Part shown: positions 8,807-17,393 of the stretch, in pieces
How the letters are laid out: each line of letters opens with the position of its first letter
How positions within the stretch are numbered: position 1 is the stretch's first letter
Origin: Dissophora ornata
Taxonomy: Eukaryota > Mortierellomycota > Mortierellomycetes > Mortierellales > Mortierellaceae
Assembly (NCBI GenBank): GCA_025201705.1
Contig: MU617267.1
Coordinates: 1 to 17,393 of the forward strand
DNA: 17,393 bases
Reading direction: 5' to 3'
Translations under genes and position numbers: made by a program
Notes under the pieces: model-generated
What the model was told of the DNA's origin: nothing
Seen by the model: the letters and a program-made list of their open reading frames with translations, nothing else
Database searches by the model: none

Positions 8807-9144
8807 GGCGATGGTGGAATCCAAGCGTGGTGCTAATGGAAAAGTAGGATGGAATGCTTTCGTTGCTTGCTCCTTGCCCTGATGTGACCAGCCTGGCAGA
8901 GATCTCTTGGCCCCTCTTGGGTTCAGTGCTTGTGCGTGCCCAAAATTTCATAAACAACGAAAAAAAAACGCCACCATGTAGGAAGACAAAAAACATCGCA
9001 TGTTCTGCTTTCAATGGGTCCCAATTATTTTTACTATGGTTTACTGCTCTGCGTTGTAACGACTGCCTGGTAAACACAAATAGGTCGTCTATCTCTATCG
9101 TATCACGCACCCACATACTACCCACAGAAAGCCTTGATCCGACC
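8807..9144. other. Gap between bem1 stop and eIF3m start
   Basis: This 338-bp gap must hold the 3' end of bem1 and the promoter of eIF3m, both on the minus strand. It contains an A9 run at 8961-8969 but no AATAAA directly after the bem1 stop and no clear TATA box. Open frames crossing it are shadows of neighbouring sequence. Confidence 0.5.
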
Positions 9145-10518
9145 CTAGTCGACATAAATCATGAGCTTCCCGCCACTGCCGTCAATTGCATCCCGCACAT
9201 CCCCATCGCTCTGGAGCCTTGCCAAGTCACCGCGCTCGTCGCGGCAGCTAAGCCCACCTTGGTCAACATTCAGACGCTCCAAAATCTTTTGCTGAAGTGA
9301 TCGGAATGTGATCGACACAGGTATCCTCATTGCCATAATATCTTCCTGGTAAGAGATCTTCACCTTAATCATTTCTTCTGATGTGCTGGGGGTTGGGGCT
9401 GCGGGGAAGGAGGCCTGAGAGCGCATGCTGGGCGATGCATTTGCAGACGGCGTTTCGTCACTGTAACTACGGTAGCCTCCAGCCACTGATTTGGATGCAA
9501 ACGCAGCTCGTGGACCTCCTAAAGGCGATTGGCGGCGATCTGCAGAATGGCTTGAAGTCGCAGAGTGGAACATATTGCTCGAGGGTGTCGCGCGTCCCAG
9601 AGATGGCGATGTGGCACCATTGCTTGGGCTATTTGGTGAGTCTTCCGTATCTCCTTCCCTCAGTGCAAGAAATTGATCTACAAGAGGATGTTGACTGATT
9701 CTGGGGGGGAGTATGCACAGTTCCTTGACATATTCATCAAAATCTTTCTTGCGAGAAGCCGTGATGGTGTCGGTGACGACCTGGACCGGAATGGGCATGA
9801 AGGGAAGAATCCGTCGCTGGTCCCCTACACGGCCTGACTCCACCGGGAACTCTTCCAAAAGTGCGATGTGGAAATTATAAAAATCCTCGTACAGGCGGAA
9901 CAAATTCCGCCTAACTCCCGACGAAAACTCGACCTCGACAGAGAACCAGTATTGATCATCTTCATGGTGGTAGGTATCGACAGATGCATGGACCAGGCGC
10001 ACTGGGTCTGCGTCGTGAGCGTTGCCGTTGTCGTATGAATCTCCGTTGACTCTACTTGAAGATGGTGGAGCATGGCGTCCGTTCGATGGATCCTCACGCG
10101 CAGTCTGGTAAGTGTTGAGTTGGACAAAGGAGGAGAAATGTTAGCTGCTGTAAGCATGGGCAGGATAAAGAGTACATGGCGCACAGATACCCGAGAGAGG
10201 GGCTGCAGAGGGATTGTGTTTGAAACACGATGCAATCTTTGAAGAGTAAACATTGTGCAGGGTCTGACAAAGAAAATATTGATTTGCATACCATGCGTCT
10301 ACCAGATTCAAAATCCTGCGAGGGATGCCTACGCATGCCAGGATCCCTCTGCTGCGACTTCATGTCTCTTGACATCTTGTTCTTGAGCTGTTGGATCGTG
10401 GGCCCATTGCCCTGACTGGGCTGTTGCTGCTGCTGCATAAACTGTTGCGGGTGCATTCCATGGGACTGCTGCGGCTGGTGGTATGACTGATGCTGTGATT
10501 GTTGCGGCTGTGGCTGTG

Positions 10519-10549
<31 letters not shown>

Positions 10550-11344
10550 CTGCTGTTGCTGCTGTTGCTGCTGTTGCTGCTGCTGTTGTTGGACGTCATC
10601 AATCCTACCCAAAGGAATACTGTTGGCTTTGTATTCCATAGCCTGCTTCTTCCACTCCTCAACGCGAGGGATAGCTGTTCCTGTCTGGCGAAGCATCTCT
10701 GGGACATTGATGGGCTTTCCTGTGACCATATCCCTGATCTCGACAAAGCTTACTGGGATCAGTCCTGGTCCTCCGAGTCTTCCAATGGGCTTTGCCACAT
10801 ACCACTCCTCGTTTGACTGCGCAATGACGAGGATGGCATCGCCAACCTTGGCATCCAGCTCGTCGGGTCTCTCCGCACCAAAGTCGTAAAGGACAATGCC
10901 ATACAATGGTTGACATTTTGGCTTTTGAGGAGCAGGTGACGCGGCAACCTGACCATTGGAGCCACCCTGCTGCTGCTGAGGGTAATATTGCTGGTTTTGT
11001 GCGGGAGAAGGATCCGTAAAGGACCCCGAGTCGTTGCCAGAATCCTCGAGACTCTGGTTGCTGTTGCGCTGGTTCTTTTCTAGGATCTGAAAGTATGCGA
11101 CAGGCACGAATCCCCGAGCGCCAGTGACGGGGTTACAGGCCTCGTACCAGTCCTCGTCGTCTTCGTTGCCGACGACATGGAAAAAGTCGCCCTTGGTAAA
11201 GGCGAGCTCCTCTGTCTGCTGGGAGTTGTAGTCGTAGAGAGCTTTAATGACCTTGCGGGGAGCAGCCAAGGAGGCGGGGGAGCGGTTTGGCGATAGTCCG
11301 CCAGAGCTGCTCTTGTTTTGGAGAGATCGTCTGAGATTTTGCAT
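9145..11344 (-). CDS. bem1: Bem1/Scd2-like polarity scaffold (SH3-SH3-PX-PB1)
   Basis: The inferred CDS is complement(join(9145..10104,10292..11344)), 670 aa, with one phase-0 intron of 187 nt (donor GTATGC, CTAAC branch-like site, acceptor CCAG). Bem1 assembles Cdc42, its exchange factor Cdc24 and PAK kinases at sites of polarised growth. SH3-1 is at about 31-90 (ALYDY, EDDEDWYEA, GFVPVAYF) and SH3-2 at about 147-205 (VLYDF, EEWYVAKP, GLIPVSFV). It is followed by a Cdc42-interaction-like segment (about 205-250: INVPEML, VEEWKKQAMEYKANSIPLG). A run of 24 Gln (252-275) and more Gln/Pro-rich linker follow. The PX domain is at about 384-500 (RRNLFRLYEDFYNFH, RRILPFMPIP) and PB1 at about 592-670. 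I chose ATG 11344 because MQNLRRSL resembles known Bem1 starts; it directly follows a CCCGATTCAG acceptor-like sequence, so a 5' UTR intron or a tiny upstream coding exon is possible. Confidence 0.93.
10520..10591 (-). repeat. Polyglutamine-encoding CAG/CAA repeat in bem1
   Basis: Twenty-four consecutive Gln codons (16 CAG and 8 CAA on the coding strand) lie between the Cdc42-interaction-like segment and the PX domain. The longest pure CAG run is six codons, so CAA interruptions are frequent. Pro-Gln alternation and more Gln-rich sequence follow. Such tracts often vary in length between strains. Confidence 0.95.
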
Positions 11345-11804
11345 CTGAATCGGGAGATGGGGACAGGAGAGAAAGGTCAAGGGGAGGCAGGGGGGGTTGT
11401 TGGTTGTCGCTGGAGCGGACTCTCGTTGGCGCTATTCGGGGTTCTCTAAGCGGGTGGGGAGTAGGTCGATCACGAGAGGAGCGGTTACGCCGGGGTTGAA
11501 TCGAGCGAGGGCAGGGGTGTGGAATCCAGAGGAAGTGGAGATGGACAGGGAGGAGAGAGGAGGCGAGGCTCGAAGAAGCGTGCGGAGAGCGGGGAGGGCG
11601 AGAAAGGGAGGGAGGGAGCGAGCGAGGGAGCGAGCGGGCACAGGACTGAGCGCAGAGAGAGAGGAGAGGAAAGGGAGAGAGGGGAGGAGTGGAGTGGAAG
11701 CGAAAGAAAACATGGTGCACCAAGGAAATCAAACGCATCCATCCCACCAAGCGGGGGACACCTCTGCTGCGAGCGACATTTGTAATGCCACCACTCTTCC
11801 ACTG
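11345..11804 (-). promoter_or_regulatory. bem1 upstream region, pyrimidine-rich on the bem1 strand
   Basis: On the minus strand about 11500-11700 is strongly CT-rich, matching the pyrimidine-rich leaders seen before other genes here. The bases just before ATG 11344 form a good intron 3' end: a CTTGAC branch-like motif, a CT-rich tract and GATTCAG. A spliced 5' leader is therefore likely. The transcription start is unknown. Confidence 0.45.
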
Positions 11805-11903
11805 CTTCTCTCGCGCGCGCTCTCGCTCTCTGTCTCTGTCTCTCTCTCTCTCTCTCTCTCGCGCGCGCCTCTCTCTCACTCTCACTCTCACTCTCACTAT
11901 CAT

Positions 11904-11940
<37 letters not shown>

Positions 11941-11964
11941 CCTCTCTCTCGCACACACACACTC
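11805..11964 (+). repeat. Compound CT/CA/GC microsatellite
   Basis: About 160 bp of simple sequence: TCTC runs, GCGCGCGC blocks at about 11812-11820 and 11861-11868, CTCACTCTCACT units and a terminal (CA)n at about 11952-11961. On both strands it yields long Ser/Leu- or Arg/Glu-rich open frames, which are artefacts of the repeat. It lies 460-620 bp upstream of bem1. Confidence 0.95.
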
Positions 11965-12730
11965 ACTCTCTCAATCTCTCCTCCACACGTCCTCTCTCTA
12001 TTCGTTCATCTATCCCAAAAGCCCAGAACAGACGACAAGAGCAAGTCTCGCGCTTCGTTACTGTCACACAGTCAACAACTTTTTATTATTTTTCCTGCCC
12101 AGCTCAACCAACAAAACAACAGTATTGGTGTCATCCATGTCAACAACAAAATAAACAACCGCGACAGTAGCATTCATCTCCTGCCCTCAGGCCATGTTTC
12201 CTTCTTTCATCTGACTGCCCGTACCGTACCAACCGTAGACTATCGGTCTCTTTTTTTTTTTTTTTTTCCTCAGCTCGCGTGCACCTTTTAATTCGCGGAG
12301 CGCCATTCATTTACACCCGAGGATGTGTGAGACACTACTTTCACGAAAACAACGCCTGCAACTATAAAAAAAGGTGTACAACAGTTAGTCATAGTCATAC
12401 TCGCTCGATACGCTAGCTGTCGTCGTCCTCGGAGACTATTTGACTATTTGTAATTGCTCTTGCATTTGCCTTTCTCACGAGACACACACACACACATCAC
12501 TCTCCCCCAAGACTTGCAATAGCACGGTGTGCCCTGCTTTTGCGCTTACCAGACATGTTTACGTTTTATAGCCGATGCGTACGTCCCCGATCACAGGCAC
12601 GGATTTTAATTTCAAAATCACCGGCTTCTTTTGGTCTCAGTATGGAGTCATCCATCGTTCTATTGTCAACGTTTTATCTTTAGGGTACTTTTAGTCGTCT
12701 GGTGAGCGATAGAATGGAGAGGCGGGAAGG

Positions 12731-12754
12731 AAAAAAAAAAAAAAAAAAAAAAAA
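12731..12754 (+). repeat. 24-base A homopolymer
   Basis: An uninterrupted run of 24 A residues preceded by GGCGGGAAGG. It could be a remnant poly(A) tail of a retroposed sequence, but no recognisable body lies upstream and such runs are common in this window. Confidence 0.7.
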
Positions 12755-12789
12755 CATGTTTCGGCCACTCATTGGCCTGTGAGTGAGCC

Positions 12790-12829
12790 AAGTGCTCATT
12801 TTGTGCGTCTTTCTGGTTAGTGAGCACTT
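12790..12829. repeat. 9-bp perfect inverted repeat (hairpin)
   Basis: AAGTGCTCA at 12790-12798 is followed after 22 bases by its reverse complement TGAGCACTT at 12821-12829. No T tract follows and no neighbouring gene end is known, so it is reported only as a structure. Confidence 0.5.
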
Positions 12830-14189
12830 TGCGAATTCTCTATCACTGCCAAGTTAGATAACGTAGTAGCACGGTTGCCAGCTTTTCGTCCAACCTTTCT
12901 GGTCGACTGCGCATGCTTGAGCGTAGGTCCTGGGAAAAAAAATATATATAAGTGGTGCAGAAAAGATATTAAACATCGTTTATCCGAGATCTGCGACAGA
13001 GTGCAGAAGGGGTGTGTGTGGGATTCACTCCAGACACCCTTTGTTGATGACGCACTACACAGTGCCGTTTACCCTTCAGCCTAAATCAACCACCCTCCGA
13101 ACCACAAGCACAGCCACATCATCCAACGTCCCACATATCCCAGTACAAACGTCTTTGTCTTGTCAACTCGATTGGGCAGGGATATCGATTTGGAATTGCA
13201 TGTTTGATGCTGGGTGTGAACCGGTGTAACGTGTAACGGACGTTTGTTAGTAACGGATTTCTCTTCCGATGCTAATGCAGCGCCGTGCCTGGCGACACTA
13301 TAATAGTGCTTGAGCCTTGTCCGAGACCCAATGCAAGTGACTTGAAACAGCACAGATGGTCCTTGCCTTCTTTCGTTCTTCTGCATACGCTTGCACCTCT
13401 ACCAGGCACTAGCAATTCGTCCGCGGCTCCGTGACGACTTGTAGCCTACAAAGGAGACTGTACGTAGATGTCACCTATCATAGGTTTGATTGAACTCGAA
13501 GCTTCCGATCGCTTTGGTTTTTGGATGTATCCTCCAAAGGTGTCTGTGTGAGCTAGCTTAGGCAATGAAGATGCGCTATGGGACATCATATACGCCACAT
13601 ACTCGTGAGGCACTGCACGCTCTCCAAAACTCCTATTTGTTGTTGTTGTTGTCGGCTGTGCACGAATCTAGGGCCCTCTCTCGCGCGCGTCGTATTAATA
13701 GTTCTCTAGGTCGGCCTGCAGACGTGTTTTGGGTTGCTGATCGCTGCCTTACACTGCAGGGTCGCGTTTTTTTGGTCTTTCTTGTCTGGAAGGAAGAGGC
13801 AGGTCCTCTGTTTTTCTGCGTAATTTCCCATTGTTTTTTGTGTGTATACACACATTTGTGGGCTGCATGCCTGCGCTTTTTGCAAGTGTTACTTCGCAGA
13901 GGTGTCTGGACCCTTTGATGTGCGCTCCATGCAAATGAAAGAAACAGCTTTTTCATCGATGACGAGTTCACAATTTCCCAGGCGATGTTGTTTGTCGCGG
14001 AAATGGACACCCGCCTCCGCTTGATTGCCCGGAACATACAGCCGTTGCCCTGTTGACCAGCGCAGGTTCAAAATATGAGCAAAACCCCCATGGGGAAAAA
14101 CAATAGGAAAGCACCTCGCCGCAGGGTGTTGGAAAAAAAATGCGAAAAAAAAAATACATAAACGCCACGCCCAACCATAACTTAGTAAT

Positions 14190-14306
14190 CGTCTCTTCAT
14201 ATTCCTCCTCGTCTCCTTCTCTTCCTTTCCTTTTTCTCTTCTGCGTTGCACATTCCACCTCCCTTGTCTCCCCATCTGAACTTCCATCGCTGCATCCGAA
14301 TTCACA
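14190..14306 (+). promoter_or_regulatory. Pyrimidine-rich leader of the cytidine deaminase gene
   Basis: The 117 bases before the start codon are dominated by CT-rich blocks (for example CTTCTCTTCCTTTCC), ending CCGAATTCACA directly before ATG. Fungal core promoters and leaders often show such pyrimidine bias near the transcription start. No good TATA box is present; TACATAAA near 14154 is a weak candidate. Confidence 0.45.
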
Positions 14307-15766
14307 ATGTCTGCTCTCACGAACGACCAAATCGAGGAGCTCATTTCCCAGTCTCTCGAAGGTAAAAAAAAAACCAGAGCGGCGCCAAGCCTCACGCCTC
14401 GTATTTTTCACGTCGTCCTGGACACACGTTTGGTTTTGAGCTCCAGGCCAGAGAGATACGCTTACTCATACAACGACTCGCCTCATTGTGCCTCCCCCCC
14501 ACCGATTTTGCAGCCAGAAACTTTTCGTACTCTCCATACTCAAAGTTCCGTGTCGGCGCCGCTTTGCGCACTGTGGACGGCAAAATCTTTCAAGGTATAA
14601 TCATGATCATGCATTCTGTCTCTCGCTCCGTAGCCCCTCCCGTCGTCAATATTTATAACCACCATACTGACATGCCACTTATGTGTCGCTCACCTCTCTA
14701 CCTCCAGGCTGCAATGTCGAGAACGCTTCCTATGGTAAGATATTCTGAACAAATGGCTCTTTCATTGGCCTGGGGAGTGGCTGTCTGGACGAGCCTTTTA
14801 ACCAAAATGGCACTGCTGACTGCCATGTACAACTGTTCTCAAACTCTGCCAATTACACTTGCGCAAACATCCGATCTGTCAACGCGGTGGTTAGGAGGAG
14901 CGATCTGCGCCGAACGAACCGCCTTTGTAAAAGCAGTTGTAAGTTGAAAGCATCCTGTCTTTATGTTACCCATGATCAATAGAGAGCGAGAAAGCAGCGT
15001 TTCGATCTCACCGCAGATCGAGCGACATTACATGCACACCATAAATGAACTTTGCACGCTCGAATATATTATATGGCTGGTGGACTGGCCATGTCTCCCT
15101 TACTTCTGTTTTGTGGCTACTCGGGCGGCGTCCGTCCGTCATGCTGACCTCTTTTTTTATTTCAACCAAACTCAATTTTTTTTTACGTTTTCCGTAGAGC
15201 GGCGGTCATCTGCGATTTGTGGCGATTGCTGTGTCCAGGTAAAAAGTTGATCCCAAAAAAAACCCCCCAAAAACCACCCAATGTTATCGGTCAACCTTTG
15301 AAAATCCCTTGGAGAGGAAATACATTCGACCGAATTTATTCGGTGTCTCCAATGTCTGGGAAGAACAATTTGTGTTTGTACTCCCAAAAGCCACGCGGCG
15401 TGTCTCTCTCATTTGCACTAACCCAATCGATCGTTGCATCCCAACCTGCCGAACAACGAAACACAACACATCCAGCGACCTGAACAACTATATTACGCCG
15501 TGCGGCATCTGCAGGTAAAAGCTCTCTCTCTCTCTCTTGCAATGGTTAGCGTGATCCACTTGGACAATGTGGAAAATGAGTTCGTCCCACACCTATTTAT
15601 GCTGCGCTAAAAACCCTGCCTGTCCCCCCCATGTAGACAATTCATGAATGAATTTGGCAAGAACCTCGAGATCTTTTTCGTCAACGACGACAGGACATAC
15701 AAGCGCGCTGTGCTGGCGGATCTGCTGCCGTACGCATTTGGCCCTGAGGACATGCCCAGCAAGTGA
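14307..15766 (+). CDS. cdd1: Cytidine deaminase
   Basis: The inferred CDS is join(14307..14361,14514..14594,14708..14734,14895..14938,15198..15238,15476..15514,15637..15766), 138 aa, all introns GT-AG with frame preserved. The enzyme is the small homotetrameric type that hydrolyses cytidine and deoxycytidine to uridine and deoxyuridine plus ammonia in pyrimidine salvage. Residues YSPYSKFRVGAAL (24-36) and GCNVENASYG (46-55) form the nucleoside pocket. CAE at 59-61 supplies a zinc Cys and the catalytic Glu; PCGIC at 91-95 supplies the other two zinc Cys. The C terminus LLPYAFGPEDM is typical of the family, and length matches human and yeast enzymes (about 140-146 aa). Seven exons for 138 residues, one of only 27 nt, is a very fragmented structure. 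The start is fixed by A at -3 (CACAATG) and by the usual N-terminal length. Confidence 0.95.
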
Positions 15767-15971
15767 GAGGAGGGAGAGTCCGACAACGAAGACTATCTAT
15801 TGTTATTAAAAGAAAAATCTCCTCGGAGAGAAGATCTGCGCGGGATAATCGGCGATCACACGCTGTCTGGATGTCTTTTTTGTGTCAGTATCCAGGCATA
15901 TTGCCGTCCGTGCTCAAGCAAATCTTTGCTCAGTAACCCCATGATGTGACACGCATAGTCCATTTGATCTA

Positions 15972-15990
15972 CTGTCTGTCTGTCTGTCTG
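15972..15990 (+). repeat. CTGT microsatellite
   Basis: Almost five tandem copies of the tetranucleotide CTGT occur about 200 bp after the cytidine deaminase stop. Confidence 0.9.
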
Positions 15991-16114
15991 CCGCCTCTTT
16001 GTTTGGATGCATGGCACTTTTTACGCGATGCAGCGTGGATCTGGTTCGCCTCTTACTCCGAGAAAGCGGGTCCATGTAGACTGCTGACATCGGAGTAGTT
16101 TATGCCCCCTTGTT

Positions 16115-16173
16115 TTGTTGTTGTTGTTGTTGTTATTGCTGTTAGACTATTGTTGTTGTTATTGTTGTCATTA
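16115..16173 (+). repeat. TTG-rich microsatellite
   Basis: Two clusters of TTG repeats with TTA interruptions are separated by CTGTTAGAC. On the minus strand they would encode Thr- or Asn-rich runs, but coding use is not established. Confidence 0.85.
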
Positions 16174-16347
16174 TGTTGTGCTGATCCTGTTGGTAAAAAA
16201 GACGTTTGATTTGTTTGCTCAGCTTGCAGCATGGTCACTGCTTGTTGCCAGATGTTGATATGCAAGTCCATGCATGAGTAAAAGGAGAAAAAAAAAATCA
16301 ACGTTTGAGCGAGACCACATGGCGCGGAATAAAAAGGCAAAATATAG

Positions 16348-16688
16348 GAGGGGATCGCTGGGAGGGATCCAAATAACGAAAACATGCTTTTTTACCGCGC
16401 TGTGGAGGAAGTTTATGACTTTTCCCGATCGATTGAACCGGTGGATGTGGTCTGCATTGACCCAAATGACAAGGCAGAAATAAAAAAAAAAAAAAAAAGG
16501 TACATATCCTCCTTGCACAGCTAGTTGACCCCTGCACCTTTCTCCTCACACCCAGGCCCTTTTTTCTCTCCGCCTTTCCTCAACGTCTTTGTTTCTTTAC
16601 AAGGTTATCTTTTGGCTCTTCAGTTAGAGGAACGAATCCCTACCAATCGGAAATTTGGCGGGCAGCTGTAGAGAGCAAGAGGGACAAC
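16348..16688 (+). CDS. Candidate partial coding exons, unrecognised (weakly RGS-like)
   Basis: Two blocks can be joined: 16348-16499 (after a TATAG acceptor, before AG/GTACAT) and 16628-16688 (after TTAG, before GTGAGC). The split codon AG-A preserves the frame. The peptide has natural-looking composition: DPNNENMLFYRAVEEVYDFS, then VDVVCIDPNDKAE, a short Lys run from a 17-A tract, and RGTNPYQSEIWRAAVESKRD. The ENMLFYRAVEE helix and the later P-x-x-x-E-I step loosely recall RGS domains. I found no start codon, upstream exon or convincing downstream exon, so this may be a relic, part of a gene extending right, or chance. An overlapping minus-strand frame is also open. Confidence 0.25.
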
Positions 16689-17393
16689 GTGAGCATTTTT
16701 TTTTCTTTTTTTGGTTCAAGGGAGGAACAAGGGGGCCATGAATAAAAGGTAAAAGGCGCACAACGCGTTCAATGCTACGCGTTATTTATTCTACTGGCCA
16801 GATAACGACTCTTCTACAAGGATAGAGGACATGGCCATATTCTATGCATTGGGGGGCATGGTCGTGATTGTAATTGTGATCCTTCAAAAAGAGAGGGGAG
16901 GCAAGAATGAGAGGGAAGGCAAAATGGTGGGTTTTTTTTTTATCTTTTCAGCCATGTGGCATCCATCGACGGGAAGAAATCGAAATCCCGCCGACACACC
17001 GACACACAGGGCGATACGCCCAATGCCCAATGCCCATGCTTTTGAATCCCCCCAGTGGGACAATACCAAAAGATACAAAAGATTCGGTGATCGGTTCGTG
17101 ATCGAATGGAGTTCTCGACCATGGGGGGGAGGGGGTGGGTGATCATCTTTTCTCATCCATCCAATTGTTCTTGTTCCTTGTTCGCTTCGTTCAACCCACC
17201 CACTCATCATAGCATTCATCCAGAATCGCACACTTGTTTTTTTTTTCTTCTGTTTCGCCACACTCCCCTCTTCCTTCGCACACTGTCCTCTCCCTCCGCT
17301 CTCGCTCCTCCTCCAGTCCCTTGGTCCCCTCGTCCTCCCGCTTGAACTCGACTCACGGCCCTTCAGAAGACGTTCTTTTTTTTTTCCTCTTTT
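16689..17393. other. Right flank, no supported gene; CT-rich right edge
   Basis: Short frames include one at 16831 (ATG) opening with a hydrophobic stretch (MVVIVIVIL), but there is no supporting structure. A plus-strand G-rich block (G7-A-G5-T-G3) lies at about 17124-17140. From about 17230 to the end the plus strand becomes strongly pyrimidine-rich, as in the leaders of other genes here, suggesting a rightward gene may begin just beyond the window. Confidence 0.35.

Larger units (their letters stand above)
11965..14306. other. Long intergenic stretch without a supported gene
   Basis: About 2.3 kb in which I could not build a gene model on either strand. Visible items are a continuing CT-rich stretch to about 12000, a T17 run at 12251-12267, a 24-base A run at 12731-12754, AT-rich TATA-like sequence near 12940-12950 and a GTT microsatellite near 13636-13651. 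The final 120 bp is the CT-rich leader of the cytidine deaminase gene. Open frames of 60-135 codons at 13081-13386, 13565-13918 and 13633-14037 show no motif, start context or splice logic. A non-coding RNA is possible but unsupported. Confidence 0.5.
15767..16347. other. Downstream flank of cytidine deaminase with simple repeats
   Basis: The sequence after the stop is AT-rich (ATTAAAAGAAAAA near 15805), probably the 3' UTR, though no exact AATAAA is present. A (CTGT)n repeat lies at 15972-15990 and a TTG-rich microsatellite at 16115-16173. A minus-strand frame ending at 16053 has a protein-like tail (INYSDVSSLHGPAFSE) after Asn/Thr repeats, but no upstream exon could be found for it. Confidence 0.4.

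Noticed and set aside
10499..10816. Plus-strand frame with a long polyleucine run
   Set aside because: This is the opposite strand of the polyglutamine codons of bem1, not a signal or membrane segment.
11244..12170. Overlapping 240- and 257-codon frames on opposite strands rich in Arg/Glu or Ser/Leu
   Set aside because: They translate the CT/GA microsatellite and the bem1 leader; no conserved sequence.
13081..14411. Several frames of 100-168 codons in the intergenic region and across the CDA promoter
   Set aside because: No recognisable motif, mutually overlapping on both strands, low-complexity or antisense to the CDA start.
16053..16385. Minus-strand frame ending INYSDVSSLHGPAFSE
   Set aside because: The tail looks protein-like but is preceded by microsatellite-encoded Asn/Thr runs and no upstream exon or start could be supported.
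16626..16645. tRNA-like B-box sequence (GGAACGAATCC)
   Set aside because: The invariant TTC of the T loop is missing and no A box or acceptor pairing surrounds it.
16831..17142. Small frame with an N-terminal hydrophobic segment
   Set aside because: No homology recognised, no splice partner, and the rest is low complexity; likely chance.
1..17393. CRISPR array, transposase, rRNA or defence-system genes
   Set aside because: No regularly spaced repeats, transposase motifs, rRNA segments or defence domains were seen; the locus is ordinary fungal nuclear DNA.

Overview
The window is nuclear DNA from an intron-rich fungus. The evidence is a Bem1-type polarity scaffold (SH3-SH3-PX-PB1), short GT-AG introns (22 inferred, 89-298 nt), pyrimidine-rich leaders and many homopolymer and microsatellite tracts. 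Intron density and composition suggest an early-diverging lineage, perhaps Mucoromycota/Mortierella-like. That placement is inference; the fungal assignment is firmer.

Layout, left to right: (1) 1-696, no recognisable gene. (2) 697-2916, minus strand: a two-exon gene of 704 aa whose two halves resemble NCD1 and NCD2, the conserved regions of animal NAB (NGFI-A binding) transcriptional coregulators. (3) 3460-4045: an imperfect inverted repeat with a 42-bp perfect core and a 259-bp spacer containing coding-like debris. It lies just upstream of (4) 4165-5421, plus strand: the N-terminal acetyltransferase catalytic subunit Naa10/Ard1, six exons, 153 aa, without the usual C-terminal tail. (5) 5610-6845, plus: RNA polymerase II subunit Rpb7, six exons, 168 aa. 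(6) 7040-8806, minus: eIF3 subunit M, five exons, 395 aa, convergent with rpb7. (7) 9145-11344, minus: Bem1-like scaffold, two exons, 670 aa, with a 24-residue glutamine tract. (8) 11345-14306: about 3 kb without a recognisable gene, containing a large CT/CA microsatellite. (9) 14307-15766, plus: cytidine deaminase, seven exons, 138 aa. (10) 15767-17393: mostly intergenic with microsatellites and one weak candidate pair of coding exons at 16348-16688.

The genes are unrelated housekeeping and regulatory functions: transcription (Rpb7, NAB-like), protein N-acetylation (Naa10), translation initiation (eIF3m), polarity (Bem1) and pyrimidine salvage (CDA). There is no operon logic. The promoters of naa10 and rpb7 each carry a perfect TGACGTCA palindrome. 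Exon structures were built by hand from reading-frame continuity, splice signals and remembered family conservation. All six main genes splice into uninterrupted frames.

The most noteworthy items are the NAB-like coregulator in a fungus and the inverted duplication abutting the naa10 promoter. I found no CRISPR, rRNA, tRNA, intact transposon or defence system.
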